Assembly: GCA_963575745.1 (NCBI GenBank)
Contig: CAUYUJ010016706.1
Coordinates: 138,194 to 181,935, forward strand
Length of the DNA stretch: 43,742 bases
Direction of reading: 5' to 3'
Origin: Prorocentrum cordatum
Taxonomy: Eukaryota; Sar; Dinophyceae; Prorocentrales; Prorocentraceae
The notes beneath the pieces are model-generated. The model made no database searches, had not been told where the DNA came from, and saw nothing but the letters and a program-made list of their open reading frames with translations. Shown here one piece after another: positions 8,485 to 19,402 of this stretch. Position numbers and translations under genes: made by a program. Position 1 is the stretch's first letter. Each line of letters opens with the position of its first letter.

Positions 8485-9050
8485 TGAGCGGGAGGAGGAG
8501 GAGGCGGAGGAGGAGGACGACGAGGAGGAAAAGGGGGGGGAGGATGACCAGAGTAGAGAGAAGTGCGAGGGCACTACTCGCTGACCCGCTGGCGCTCTGC
8601 AGAGGTGGAGCCGCGGCGCCATCACGGGCCAGTTTTTGTTTTGGGCTGCGGTGGCGGGGAGCTCCCGAAAATCCGCGGCGGCGCCCGTCGGGTGGAAAAG
8701 CGCGAACGCGCCCAAGTTGGGAGAGAAGAGAAGGGGGAGGAGGGGGAGGAGGGGGAGGGAGAGGGGGAGGGGGAGGGGGAGGAGGGGCAGGAGGGGGAGG
8801 GAGAGGGGGAGGGGGAGGGGGAGGAATATGAGGAGGAGGAATATGAGGAGGCGGAGGAGAAAGCTGAGGGATGGGAGGGGGAGGGGCTGCGGTCCGTGCT
8901 GATTGAAGTTCGCATAACGTCAAGAAGGATGAGGAGGAGGAGGAGAAGGAGGAAGAGGAGGAGGCGGAGGAGGAGGAGGGAGAGGAGGAGAAGGAGGAGG
9001 AGGAGGAGGAGGAGGGAGAGGAGGAGGAGGAGGAGGAAGGAATGGGGAAT
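8485..9050 (+). repeat. Clustered GAG and GAGGGG microsatellites
   Basis: Three purine blocks: 8485-8555 (GAG), 8725-8865 (GGGGAG-type) and 8925-9045 (GAG). Short unique sequence separates them, including ACGGGCCAGTTTTTGTTTTG near 8625. Confidence 0.9.
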
Positions 9051-9325
9051 GGGAATGTTACCAGTGACGTAGGCATTTGACAGGGCACAAGGAGACGGCC
9101 AGCCCGACTCACAATAACACCTCGAGGCCCTCGCACCTGCCCGCCAAGATTGCACCCGAGGAAACTAAACAGACGCTCTCTGAAGAGCTGATCTCCGAAC
9201 GTATCCAGCTGCCTGCGGCAAGTCCCGCCACCGTGCCAGCCTAGCATTCTGGGTGGCGAGTGTTCCAGGGGGACAGGAGGCCGTCACGTGTGACACCTCG
9301 TTTCTCCAGGTTTGGGACAGCCGAG
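9051..9325. other. No gene seen
   Basis: Unique-looking sequence between microsatellites with no legible protein or RNA gene. Confidence 0.4.
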
Positions 9326-9556
<231 letters not shown>

Positions 9557-9935
9557 CCGGGTTTTTCCGAGGGGCCCAGTAGTATGTGTAGCCGTTGTGT
9601 CCCTCACTTGGTCCCCCCGCCTTCTCCCGCCCCTCGGCGGCCTGCCTGGTCGGCCGATCCTCTGCTTTTCACCCTGCGAGCGCCGAGGGCAGGCCAGGTC
9701 TGCTCCGTGTTCGGCGACTTCGAGGCCGCGCCGCGGCCGCCCGCCCCCACAGAGGCTTCCGTGGACATGAATTGTGCTAGTTCGTGGGGGGGGGGCTCTC
9801 TGGGGGGGTGAAATAAGCCCCCCGCTCAGAGCTCGCTGTGCCTGCCTACCAGAGGCATCAGGGGTCAACTATAGCGCGTCACAGGCCCATCATTTCGATT
9901 TAAGCCTAGGACGAGGATTGCTTTGGCCATGACCT
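9557..9935. other. No gene seen
   Basis: GC-rich single-copy sequence between two GAT blocks. No motif recognised. Confidence 0.4.
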
Positions 9936-9936
9936 G

Positions 9937-9966
9937 CGAGAGAGAGAGAGAGAGATGCTGATGATT

Positions 9967-10047
<81 letters not shown>

Positions 10048-11722
10048 CTGCTGCTGCTGCTGATGCTGTTGATGATGATGATGGTGACGAAGCTGAGGAT
10101 AGTCATGAAGGTGGGGATGAGTAGGATGATGATGATGATGATGACGATGACGATGACGATGATGCTGACGATGCTGATAAGGTTGCTGCGGGCGTTGCTG
10201 ATGATGCTGGTGAAAGAGATGGGAGTGATGATGATGAGGATGATGAGGATGATGATGAGGATGCTGGTGATGATGATTATGATGATGCTGATGATGCTGA
10301 TTCGGATGACGATCGGGGCCATGCTGATGATGGTGATGATGACGATGAGGATGACGATGCTGATAACACTGATGATGATGAGGACGAGGAACAGAATGGC
10401 GACGACGACGGCGATGATGACGATGATGATGATGATGATGATTACGATGATGATGATGCCAATGCTGCTGATGATGACGGTGAGGAGGAGGATGGTGATT
10501 TTGAGTATGATGGTGATGATGCTGATGTTGAGTATGATGATTATGGTGATGAAGATGATGATGGTGCTGATCAGGCTGACGATGATGACAATGAGGATGA
10601 TGGTGATGATGATGACACTCATGATGATGATGATGATGTGGCTGCTGATGATGATGACGGTGGCGGTGATGATAATGATGGTGATGCTGCTGATGCTGAT
10701 GATAACGACGACGGTGCTGATGATGTTGATGCCAATGATGTCGCGGATGATGATGGTTATGCGCTTGATGTTGATAGTGATAATTACTGATGGTGATGAT
10801 GATGATTCCGCTGATGATGTTTATGCTGATGCCAATGATGATGGCGACAATGATGATGATGGTGATGCTGGTGATGGTGATGATGACGATGCTGATGATT
10901 CTAGTGACGATGATGAAGGCGACGACGACGGGGGACCACGACGACGACGTTGACGATTATGATGATGATCCTGATGATCATGATGCTGATGATGGTGATG
11001 CTGGCGATGCTGATGATGATGAGGATGCTGATGATGGTAATGCTGATGATGATGCTGATGATGATCATCATGATGACGATGCTGATGATGATGATTATGA
11101 TGATGGTGATTATGATGATGATGTGATGATGATGGTGATGATGAGAATGATAATGATGATGATGACGACGATGACGATGATGATGATTATGATGCCGATG
11201 ATGATGATGGTGATGATGGTTGTGGTGGTGATAATTGTGGTGGTGGTGATTCTGAGGATGGGCATGATGTTGAGGATAAGGATGAGGAACAGAAGGAGGA
11301 GGAGGATATGGAGCAGGATGATGAGGGTGAGGGCGAGGGTGAGAATAAAGATGAGGATGCAGTCGTGATGTTTAGGGTGAGGATGGAAGTGAAGATGAGG
11401 ATGAGGATAAGGCGGATGATGATGACGACGATGATGATGATGCCGATGATGATGACGATGATGGGGATTGTGATGATGATGATGATGAGTATGAGGATGA
11501 TGTTGAGGATGATGATGATGAGGATGAGAATGATTTAGATGATGATGGTGAGACTGATGATGATGAGGAGGAGGATGATGGCGATGAGGAGTATGATGAG
11601 GATGATGATGAGGACGGGGATGAGGGTGGTGATGATGATGATGCTATGCTGATGATGATGATGATGAGGCTGTTGTTGTTGATGATGAAGATGATGTTGA
11701 TGAGGATGATCATGATGATACT
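9937..11722 (+). repeat. Very long imperfect GAT block 1
   Basis: Begins with a short GA dinucleotide run, then a near-perfect GAT stretch (9958-10045), then about 1.65 kb of diverged GAT/GCT/GGT/GAC units with GAG admixture near 11280-11340 and 11560-11630. The plus strand stays GAT throughout, so it is one expanded and decayed tract. Confidence 0.97.
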
Positions 11723-11984
11723 GGATGGGGCGGACCAACAGTCCCTCTCTGGCGCCCTGGGTCTTCTACGGCGCTGCATGGACAGAGTCGGTCTCCGTCG
11801 GCCGGCGCTCGTTGAGCCCCTGGGAGCGCCTCCCGCGCCAAGCAAGCAGCCCTGAGCGCGCATCGCGGCTCTTAGGCCGGTGGGCGCGCGCCTCGTGGGA
11901 GCTCGTCCCTTCTCGGGCTGCTTCTCCCGCGCCCTCGGCACCAGGGCAGCGTCGGCCTGCACCAGCGGCCTTGCGCGCACTATC
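11723..11984. other. No gene seen
   Basis: GC-rich spacer between the GAT block and a GAG block. Confidence 0.4.
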
Positions 11985-12290
11985 GCCGAGGAGGAGGAGG
12001 AGGAGGAAAGGAGGAGGAGGAGGAGGAGGAGGAGGAGGAGGAGAAGGGGAAAAGGAGAAGGAGGAGGAGGAGAGGAGGAGGACGAGGAGGAGGAGGGAGG
12101 GGGAGGAGGGAGGAGGAGGAGGAGGAGGAGGAGGAGGAAAGGAGGAGGACGAGGACGAGGACGAGGAGGAGGAGGAGGAGGAGGAGGAGGAGGAGGAGGA
12201 GGAGGAGGAGGAGGAGAGGACGACGAGCAGGAAAGGACGAGGAGGAAAGGACGAGGAGGAAAGGACGAGGAGGAAAGGACGAGGAGGAGG
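11985..12290 (+). repeat. GAG microsatellite
   Basis: About 300 bases of GAG units ending in four copies of a 15-bp unit GAGGAGGAAAGGAC (near 12235-12285). Confidence 0.95.
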
Positions 12291-12466
12291 ATCTTTCTCT
12301 TCGCCGGGCGGAGCCCTGCGCGCAGCCGCCTGAGGCCCTCCCACGGCTGAGCTCCTCGCCCCCCGCTGCGGACGCACAGTGGGTCGTCAGGGGCCTCGTC
12401 GTCGCCAGGGGGAGAGAAGGGCGCACCTCCACGATGGCTTTGGCTCGCTGCCGAGCTCAGGCGTGC

Positions 12467-12645
12467 ACATGGATCAAGGGGTCGTGGATTAGCGACGGGT
12501 TCCGGTTCCATGGGAAATCGCGGAGTTCCGCCGCCGAACGAGGCGGCACCGGCCGCATTTTGGGGAGGGCCCCCCCCCCCCGATCCATGGATTTGGTGAC
12601 CGCGCGCCAGATCCATGGATCGCTAATACATGTTTGCGCGCCACC
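12467..12645 (+). mobile_element. Dispersed MITE-like repeat, family C copy 1
   Basis: Blocks in order: GATTAGCGACGG, ATGGGAAATCGCGGA, CCGCCGAACGAGGCGG, ACCGGCCGCATTTTGGGGAG, then ATCCATGGATCGCTAAT and TGTTTGCGCGCC. The same order is found at 37259-37412. TTAGCGA near the left end and TCGCTAA near the right end are inverted, which suggests degenerate terminal inverted repeats. ATCCATGGAT is duplicated internally here and not in copy 2. Confidence 0.75.
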
Positions 12646-13189
12646 GACGAGCTCAGCTCGGGGGCTCCCGGGCCGCTGGGGGGGCCCCCCAGGCTGCCAG
12701 GGCTGACGGGACTGCCGCAGCCGCGGCGCCACCGCCCGCCGGCAAGTCCAGGATTTTTCCGGAAATTCCTGGGCTTCCCTGCCGATGCGGGACTGCCAAA
12801 GCCGTCGCCGCCAGAGCCGCCGCTGCAAGCGCCGCCCAGGGCGCCGCCGCCGCGCGGCCGCCTTGGACGGGCCACCCGGCTCGGTGTCGGCGCATTCGGG
12901 GCATGCCCAGACCACGCCCGCCCTCGTCGCGAGCGCAGCGCCACGGTGGTCGCACGCCCGCAAAAGGCAGCGGGGCCCGCGCGCCTGGCAGGGCTCCGCG
13001 GCGAGCTGGCGGCAGCCCGCAACAGCACCTGATGGCTGCCATTAAGTCAGGCACGTCCTTCTACATGAGGAGTATTCACAATATGTATTTAATAGTCTGG
13101 GGGCGATTTTTCTATGTTTTGCCTATTTTTGAGCATGGGCTGATTGTTTTTATATTTCGTCCAAAATCCCCCTGTAGGGTGACATGCCC
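12646..13189. other. No gene recognised
   Basis: Very GC-rich to about 13030, then a short AT-rich stretch (13060-13175) containing CGTCCAAAATCCCCCTGT. A similar CGCCCAAAATCCGCCTGT occurs near 24573. The imperfect palindrome CCAGGATTTTTCCGGAAATT ends in CCTGG near 12748-12772. Confidence 0.4.
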
Positions 13190-13763
13190 GACCTGAGGCT
13201 GCCAGTCCCTCCTCAGGCGCGCCGTAGCCGCCAGGCGCCTGCGGCAGCGAGGAGCCCAACTGGCATGCAGTGCTCATCCGTTTGGCCACCACCCGCGCCC
13301 GCTTGGCAATCTTCTCCTCTGTCTCGAGCAGGATGTCCGCCACGCGGGGGTGCCTGCCCACCGCCAGCTTCGCCATGGCGTCGGCGTGCCAGTTGTCGCG
13401 GCGCTGCCAGGCCATAGATCACCCCATCGCGGACCATCCGCGTGGAGGCGTGAGCCCGACCCTTCACGACTTGGATGTTGTGAGCCCCGCAGCGCCCAGA
13501 ACTCCGGCCAGACCTCCCTGTAGGCCACGGCCCGTGCCGTCGTGAGCTGGCGCCCCACGTGCCAGCCGTCGAGCACCATCTGCGAGTCCGTGTGCCGTAG
13601 CGCCTCCGTGGCCGCCAGCAGCTCTTAGCTGCCGCTCCCCTGGGGGAGGGGCCTCGGGACCACGCCAGACATGCACGACGCGATGTCGTTGAAACGGTCC
13701 GTGGTCCCCGCGCGGGCCAAGTCCCCGCGGCTGTCCAAGGTCGCCGACCCGTCGTCGAGGAAC

Positions 13764-13768
<5 letters not shown>
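13190..13768 (-). pseudogene. Retrotransposon RNase H domain, frameshifted remnant
   Basis: On the minus strand the pieces of an RNase HI fold appear in order. FLDDGSATLDS, near 13766, gives the first catalytic Asp. After an in-frame TAA at 13625-13627 come ATEALRHTDSQMVLDGW (second acidic motif) and YREVWPEFWALRG. In another frame follow HNIQVVKGRAHAS (the strand leading to the catalytic His loop) and VRDGVI. In a third frame follow WQRRDNWHADAMAKLA (last acidic motif, HADAMAK) and RHPRVADILLETEEKIAKRA. This order is typical of the C-terminal RNase H of non-LTR retrotransposons, where it degrades the RNA strand of the cDNA hybrid. The reverse transcriptase that should precede it is missing; the GAT block starts within a few bases of the first motif. 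One stop and at least two frameshifts make it dead. Confidence 0.8.
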
Positions 13769-13859
<91 letters not shown>

Positions 13860-15048
13860 ATGATGGTGATGATGATGATTCATGATACTGATGGTGTTGA
13901 TGATGATGACTGTAATGGTGTTCGCGATTGTGATGCTGATGGTTGTGGTGATGATGATGACGATGATGATAATGACGACGGTGACGATGATGGTGATGTT
14001 GATGACGATGATGATGACGCTGCTGATGGTGATGATGGAGTTGGTGGTGATGATCATGCTGAGGATGTCGATGACGACGAGGACGAGACGACGATAATGA
14101 TGACGGTGACGACGAAGTTGATAATGATGCTGATATTGATGCTGATGATTATGAGGATGATGGGGGTGATGACAATGGTGATGATGATGTTGTTGTTGAT
14201 GTTGATGATGTTGATGCTGATGTTTATCGCCATCGTGATGATGACGATGTTTACAGCTTAGGCTGGTGATGTTGATAATGATGATGCTGCTGATGATGAT
14301 GGTGATGATGATGATTCATGATGATGATGATAGTCATCGTGATGGTGATGATGATGGTGGTTGTGGTGATGATGATGGTGATGGTGGTGGCGATTGTGAT
14401 TATGATGGTGATGATGACGATGACGATGATTATAATGACGACGATAATGATGATGACGATGTATGATGATTATGGTGGTGGTGGTGGTGAAGGTGGTGAT
14501 GGTCATGGTGATGGTGATGATGCTGGTGGTTGTGGTGATGAGTATGGTGATGGTGGTGGCGATTGTGATGCTGATGTTGGTGGTGATGCTGATGACGATG
14601 ATGCTAATGGCGACGATGATGATGACGATGATGATGATGATGATGATGGTTGTGGTGGTGATGATGATCATGCTGACGATGGCAACGACGACGACGACGT
14701 GACGATGATGATGATGATGATGATGATGATGACGGTGACGACGAAATTGTGGTGATGCTGATGTTGATGCTGATGAGTATGAAGATGAGTGGGGTGATGA
14801 CTAGGATGATGATGCTGATGATGATGATGATTTTGACGATGATGACGCTGATGATGATGCTGATGCGTATGCTGATGTTGATACTCATGCTGATGCTGCT
14901 GCTGATGATGATGATGCCGGTGATAGTGGTTGTGATGGTGATGGTGCTGATGGTGATGCTGATGAGGGTACAGACGAAGATGCTGATGCTGCTGATGATG
15001 ATTGTCAAGGTGCTGCAGATGATGCTGATGATTATGATGATGTTGATG

Positions 15049-15079
<31 letters not shown>

Positions 15080-15449
15080 TGGTGATGATGATAGTGATGG
15101 GTGGCGGTGATGACAATGATCATGTTGACGATGACGATGCCGATGATGCTGTCGACGACGACGACGAGGCGACGACGATGATGACGGTGGCGACGACGGT
15201 GATGAGTATGATGATGACGTGGCGACGCTGCTGATACTGATGATGGTGCTGATGCTGATGATGCTGTTGAGGATGGGGATGAGGAGTGAATGATGATGAT
15301 AATGATGGTAATGCTGATGGTGATGATAATGATGCTGATAAGCATGATGATGTTGCTGATGCTGATTATGATGATGGTGACGATGGTGTTGATGCTGGTA
15401 CTGATGCTGACTAGGATGTTGATGTTGCTGATGTTGCTGATGCTGATGA

Positions 15450-15481
<32 letters not shown>

Positions 15482-15935
15482 ATCATGATGATGCCGATGA
15501 TGACGATAATGGTGATGATGATGACGATGATGGTGATGGTGATGGTGATCGTGGTGGTGATGGTGATGATGATGAGGAGGAGGAGGAGGCAGACGATGTT
15601 GATAATCATTACCATGGTGATGGTGAGGATAATGATGAGGATGATGATGAGGATGATTGTGAGGATGATGATGAGGATCAGGATCAGGATGACCATGATG
15701 ATAATGATGATGCTGATGATGCTGATGATGATGAGGATGAGGATGATGATGAGGATAAGGATCGGGATCAGGATAAGGATGAGGATGAGGATGCGGACGA
15801 GGATGATGGTGAGGATGAAGAGGATGATGAGGACGATGGTGATGATGATGAAGATGATGATGCTGATGATGATCATGATGATGCTGATGATGACGATGTT
15901 GACGATGGCGATGATATTGATGCTGATGCAACTCG
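13764..15935 (+). repeat. Very long imperfect GAT block 2
   Basis: Near-perfect GAT for about 95 bases (13764-13860), then about 2.1 kb of diverged GAT/GGT/GCT/GAC units with short GAC-rich islands near 14690 and 15160 and GAGGAT units near 15620-15840. No gene. Confidence 0.97.
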
Positions 15936-15949
15936 TTTGGGCCGTCTCA

Positions 15950-16400
15950 GGAGCGGCCTTGGCCTCCTGTGAGGCAGCGTTGGGTGTCTCACGGGGCTCT
16001 CTTGGGCCATCTTGGGGCCCTCTTGGCCGTTTCGTGGGTGCTGGGGAGGGGGGCGGGCGTCGTGGGGCCGCGTTGGCGCCATCTTGAGCCGTCGAAGGGC
16101 CTTCTGCCTTTTAATGCAGTCTTGGGTCCCACGGGCAGCCCTCTTGGGTTGTCGTGGGGCCGTCTCGTGGAGTCCTCTTGGACCGTCTTGAGTTGACGGC
16201 AGCTCGAAATGCGAGATGGCCAAATTCACGCACAAACGCAACGGGGAATGAATTGTGGCCATTGCAGGCCCTCTTGGATGCATCTTGCTTGGGCCGTCCT
16301 GAATCAATGTTCGGCCGCCTTGGGGCCATCTTTGGCCGCCTGCCTTCGAGGCGTCTTCGCCATCTTGGACACGGGCCGTCTTCGAAGCTCGGGACATCCA
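15950..16400. repeat. CTTGGGGCC-type degenerate repeat
   Basis: The words TCTTGGGCC, TCTTGGGGCC and CGTCTTG recur every 15-30 bases. On the minus strand they read as repeats of the type KMAPRRP. The same sequence type returns at 17750-17920, 26400-26590, 27085-27235 and 28840-29400. Confidence 0.75.
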
Positions 16401-16449
16401 TGTTTGTTCAAGGGATCGTGGCTTGGGAGGCCGGGAGCAGCGCTCGGGA

Positions 16450-16885
16450 GCAGCGCCTGGGAATGCGGGAAGTGCACGGTCCTCGAGTGGGTTCGCGTGG
16501 GGTGAGGGGTCTAGGAGTTAGCAGACATGCGGGAATCATACAATCCTCGAGCGGGCGCGCATGGAATATGGGTTCAGGTATGGGCTGCCATGTGTGAAGT
16601 GCACCATCCTCGAGCGGACACGCGTGGAAGGGGGTTTCAGGCATGAACTGTTATGAAGGAATGGCACCATCCTCCAGCGGCACGCGTGGAAGGGGGGTTC
16701 CTGCATTAGCTGTCATGCGGGAGGTGCACCATGCTAGATCGGGCACGCGTGGAAGGGGGGTTCAGGCATTAGCTGCCATGCGGAAGGTGCACCATCCTCC
16801 AGCGGGCACGCGTGGAAGGGGGGGTTAAGCAGTAGCTGCCATGCTGGAAGGTGCACCATCCTCGAGCGGGCACGATGGAAGTGAC
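16450..16885. repeat. 63-bp tandem repeat, seven copies
   Basis: The landmark GCACCATCCTC (and variants) recurs near 16474, 16538, 16601, 16664, 16726, 16789 and 16853, a spacing of 62-64 bp. Each unit also has CACGCGTGGAAGGGGGGTTC and CATTAGCTGCCATGCGG. Left units are more diverged than the centre. Confidence 0.9.
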
Positions 16886-17745
16886 CTAGGCGAGTAGGGG
16901 GATGTACGCAAGAGTCCGCGAGTAGAGGGAGGGGCAGTGCATTCTTAGAAGAAAGAGACCCCAGCCAGAGAGACCTTGGCATTCTTCCACGCCTCAACGC
17001 GCCAGGGGGCACGGTGCCGGGTTTCAAACGTAGTGCACCAGCACTGCATCGCCCACTGCGTACCACGAATGCCAGCCCAGTGGAATAGTCATTTGCCCGT
17101 CGCATGCGACAAACAAAACGCCCCCCTTCAAACCATGGTGCGTTGGCAATGACTGAGGCTGGTGCGTTAGCATGGTGGCAGAACTCAGGCGTGGGACAAA
17201 CACATAACCTTGATGGAAACGCGAAATTACAAACATGCGAGGAGAGTGCATTGTGGCCGATACGCTCTGCAGACCCTTGGGTATCCCTCGAGCGCAATAC
17301 AGCAACTCAGTACCAATCCCAGCAAGCAAATGTGATTCGTGGAGAAGCTTGCGCTGACGCAGTCGTGAACACACTGAACCAATGCCAAGCCAAACTTCTC
17401 CACCGCAAGCTGAAGCCCGCCCACAAGCAGAATACAGTTACGATCTAATGACATAAGGATGCCACACCTGAACTCTTGCCATGCATACCATAAGCTGGCA
17501 CCACTCGGCAGACACCCAGCAGGTTATTATTGGCATGCCCCCTGTATGCTTACCTATATGACAACGACTTGGCCGATGTTGTCAGAAGCCATGCTGTTTG
17601 TGAAAAACCGTAGCTCACTCTGGAGTGTACGCCCTACCTTCGCCACCGAGACCGGCAACCGTCACGGGCCAATTTGCAAGGTTGAATTGGCTTGATCCGG
17701 TGGTTCGGACCTAGGTTCTCGAGCCTCCTTGGTTGAGCGAGTCTG
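16886..17745. other. No gene recognised; less GC-rich sequence
   Basis: Composition is clearly less GC-biased than most of the window and shows no tandem repeat. Open frames near 17104-17448 (plus, 114 codons) and 17024-17374 (minus, 116 codons) overlap on opposite strands. Neither looks like a known family, so neither is called. Confidence 0.4.
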
Positions 17746-17794
17746 GTGTAATGTGTAATCCTTGTGAGAAGCCCTCAGAGATCTGTTTGGGGTC

Positions 17795-18136
17795 GTGGGC
17801 CCGTCGTTGGGTGTCTTAGAGTCGTCTGGCGGGTTCTTGGGCCATCCTGGGACCGTCATAGGCTGTCTTGGGTTTGTCAAAGGCCCTCTGCTGGTGGCCA
17901 TATTGGGCCATCGGAGCCCTCCTGAAACCGAAGCGCCATCTTGTGTGATCCTGGATCTCTTTCCTCTCGTGCATGTCATTTCGAACTCCCTGGAAGAGGA
18001 GTTCAACAATCGTAGGTGGGGCGACCATGACCACGTTGGCTCTAGCCATGTTGGCAACGGTGTCAAGATCAAGCTCTGTCGGTGTGCATGGGAGCATGTG
18101 CGAGCAGTTCCTCTTAGATTTCTTTCATTGTGGTAG
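17795..18136 (+). pseudogene. Possible decayed upstream part of the zinc-ribbon nuclease gene
   Basis: This frame is the same frame as the gene that follows and is separated from it only by a TAG at 18134-18136, directly before the ATG. Its first half is CTTGGGGCC-type repeat and is probably not coding. Its last 25 codons contain KIKLCRCAWEHVRA, which resembles the K..W.C..GH.W.A core of the downstream zinc-ribbon repeats with Cys and His kept. A CxxC (HCGRC) appears soon after in another frame. I infer a fifth, broken repeat. Chance similarity is possible. Confidence 0.35.
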
Positions 18137-19402
18137 ATGCGAGCCTCGTTATGCGTATTGGGTCGACATGCTCTCGGCCTTGCTGTCGCCCAGGAGATGG
18201 CGGTTTCGCGCGGGGGGCGGTGCTTGTCGGAGTCGTACAAAAATGCGAAGATGCAAATGAAGTGGCAATGTGCACAGGGCCACCGATGGAGTGCTTCTTT
18301 GTTCTCTCTGCGCAGTCGTGGTTCGTGGTGTCCCCACTGCGCAGGGAACGCGCCGCTCGGACTCGACACTGCGATTGCTACAGCCAAGTCGAGAGGTGGC
18401 AAATGTTTATCAACGAGGTATATCAACTCAAAGGAGCCAATGGTATGGGAGTGTGCCATTGGTCACAAGTGGACAGCAAAGTTGGGGAATGTCAGGAACA
18501 AAGCCACATGGTGTCCGTCCTGCGCCAAACCGACCTTGAGCCTACACGACGCGCGACAGTTGGCTGCAAGTCGTGGAGGGCGTTGTTTATCAAGCCAGTA
18601 TGTTAGTTCCCGGGGATATTTGCAGTGGCAATGTGCTCTAGGGCATACGTGGCGCGCCCAATTTGCAAATGTCAAGTACGCAGGAAGTTGGTGCCCCACC
18701 TGCGCCCAGGAGAAGAAGGTATCTCGCACTCAGATGCTAGAGGTTGCCCGCAATGTAGCCCGCGCACGTGCAGGATACTGCTTAGGCTCGGGCTACATAA
18801 ATAACAAGGCTCAAATGCGCTGGCGATGCCGCGAGGGACACGAGTGGCAGGCGTCTCTCAATAACATCAAGGACGCTGGAAGTTGGTGCCCTGAATGTGC
18901 AACGGGCAAGAGCCAGAATGGCGTCAAGCAAGTATTCGAAGACATATTTCATGGACATCGATTTTACACCCGACGTCCACGGTTTCTGAGAGGCATGCGA
19001 GGACGGCCGTTGGAACTTGATGGATACTGTCAAGCTCTGCACCTAGCATTCGAGTTCAATGGTCGTCAACATTACGATCCGAATATGTACTGGAATAGGG
19101 GCCGGTCCGCACATCACTTTGAAGATCAATGCCACAGAGATCGATTGAAGGTTCTTCTCTGCCAGGCCTTCGGAGTGCGATTGGTGGTGGTCCCCTGGGA
19201 TGTACAAAATACGCGGAACTTCATATGGCTCTGTTTAACCCGCTGGTTCAGGATAGCCGAGTTGGTCTCACCTATGCTCGGGCCGGGCCATGAATCAGAG
19301 GGGGGGCCAGGACAATTACGCACCGAAGGCGAAAGCCCATGCACGCCCGCTGGAACAGCTCATTTAAGCTTCTTCAGGGAACACGGCCAGAGGCAGCATT
19401 GA
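18137..19402 (+). CDS. Four treble-clef/zinc-ribbon repeats fused to a Vsr-like endonuclease domain
   Basis: A 421-residue open frame and the only intact gene-like frame in the window. Residues about 15-70, 78-130, 138-190 and 203-255 are four repeats of the form RGG.CLS..Y......W.C..GH.W...........WCP.C. The paired Cys/His ligands are C45/H49/C65/C68, C106/H110/C126/C129, C166/H170/C186/C189 and C231/H235/C251/C254. This matches the zinc-ribbon family known as DUF4379 or treble-clef, common in giant viruses and some bacteria and protists. Residues about 260-370 follow the Vsr/very-short-patch-repair endonuclease fold: LELDGY (E293, D295), then AFEFNGRQHYD (E306, N308, Q311, H312), then RDRLKVLLCQAFGVRLVVVPW. 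The likely role is DNA recognition by the zinc repeats and cleavage by the nuclease, perhaps as a homing-type or selfish enzyme; that is inference. The last 45 residues look disordered. The start is the first ATG after an in-frame TAG. No intron is needed. Confidence 0.8.
   Translation: MRASLCVLGRHALGLAVAQEMAVSRGGRCLSESYKNAKMQMKWQCAQGHRWSASLFSLRSRGSWCPHCAGNAPLGLDTAIATAKSRGGKCLSTRYINSKEPMVWECAIGHKWTAKLGNVRNKATWCPSCAKPTLSLHDARQLAASRGGRCLSSQYVSSRGYLQWQCALGHTWRAQFANVKYAGSWCPTCAQEKKVSRTQMLEVARNVARARAGYCLGSGYINNKAQMRWRCREGHEWQASLNNIKDAGSWCPECATGKSQNGVKQVFEDIFHGHRFYTRRPRFLRGMRGRPLELDGYCQALHLAFEFNGRQHYDPNMYWNRGRSAHHFEDQCHRDRLKVLLCQAFGVRLVVVPWDVQNTRNFIWLCLTRWFRIAELVSPMLGPGHESEGGPGQLRTEGESPCTPAGTAHLSFFREHGQRQH

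Noticed and set aside
17024-17448. Overlapping 114- and 116-codon frames on opposite strands
   Set aside because: No family resemblance. Mutual overlap in moderate-GC DNA makes chance openness likely.
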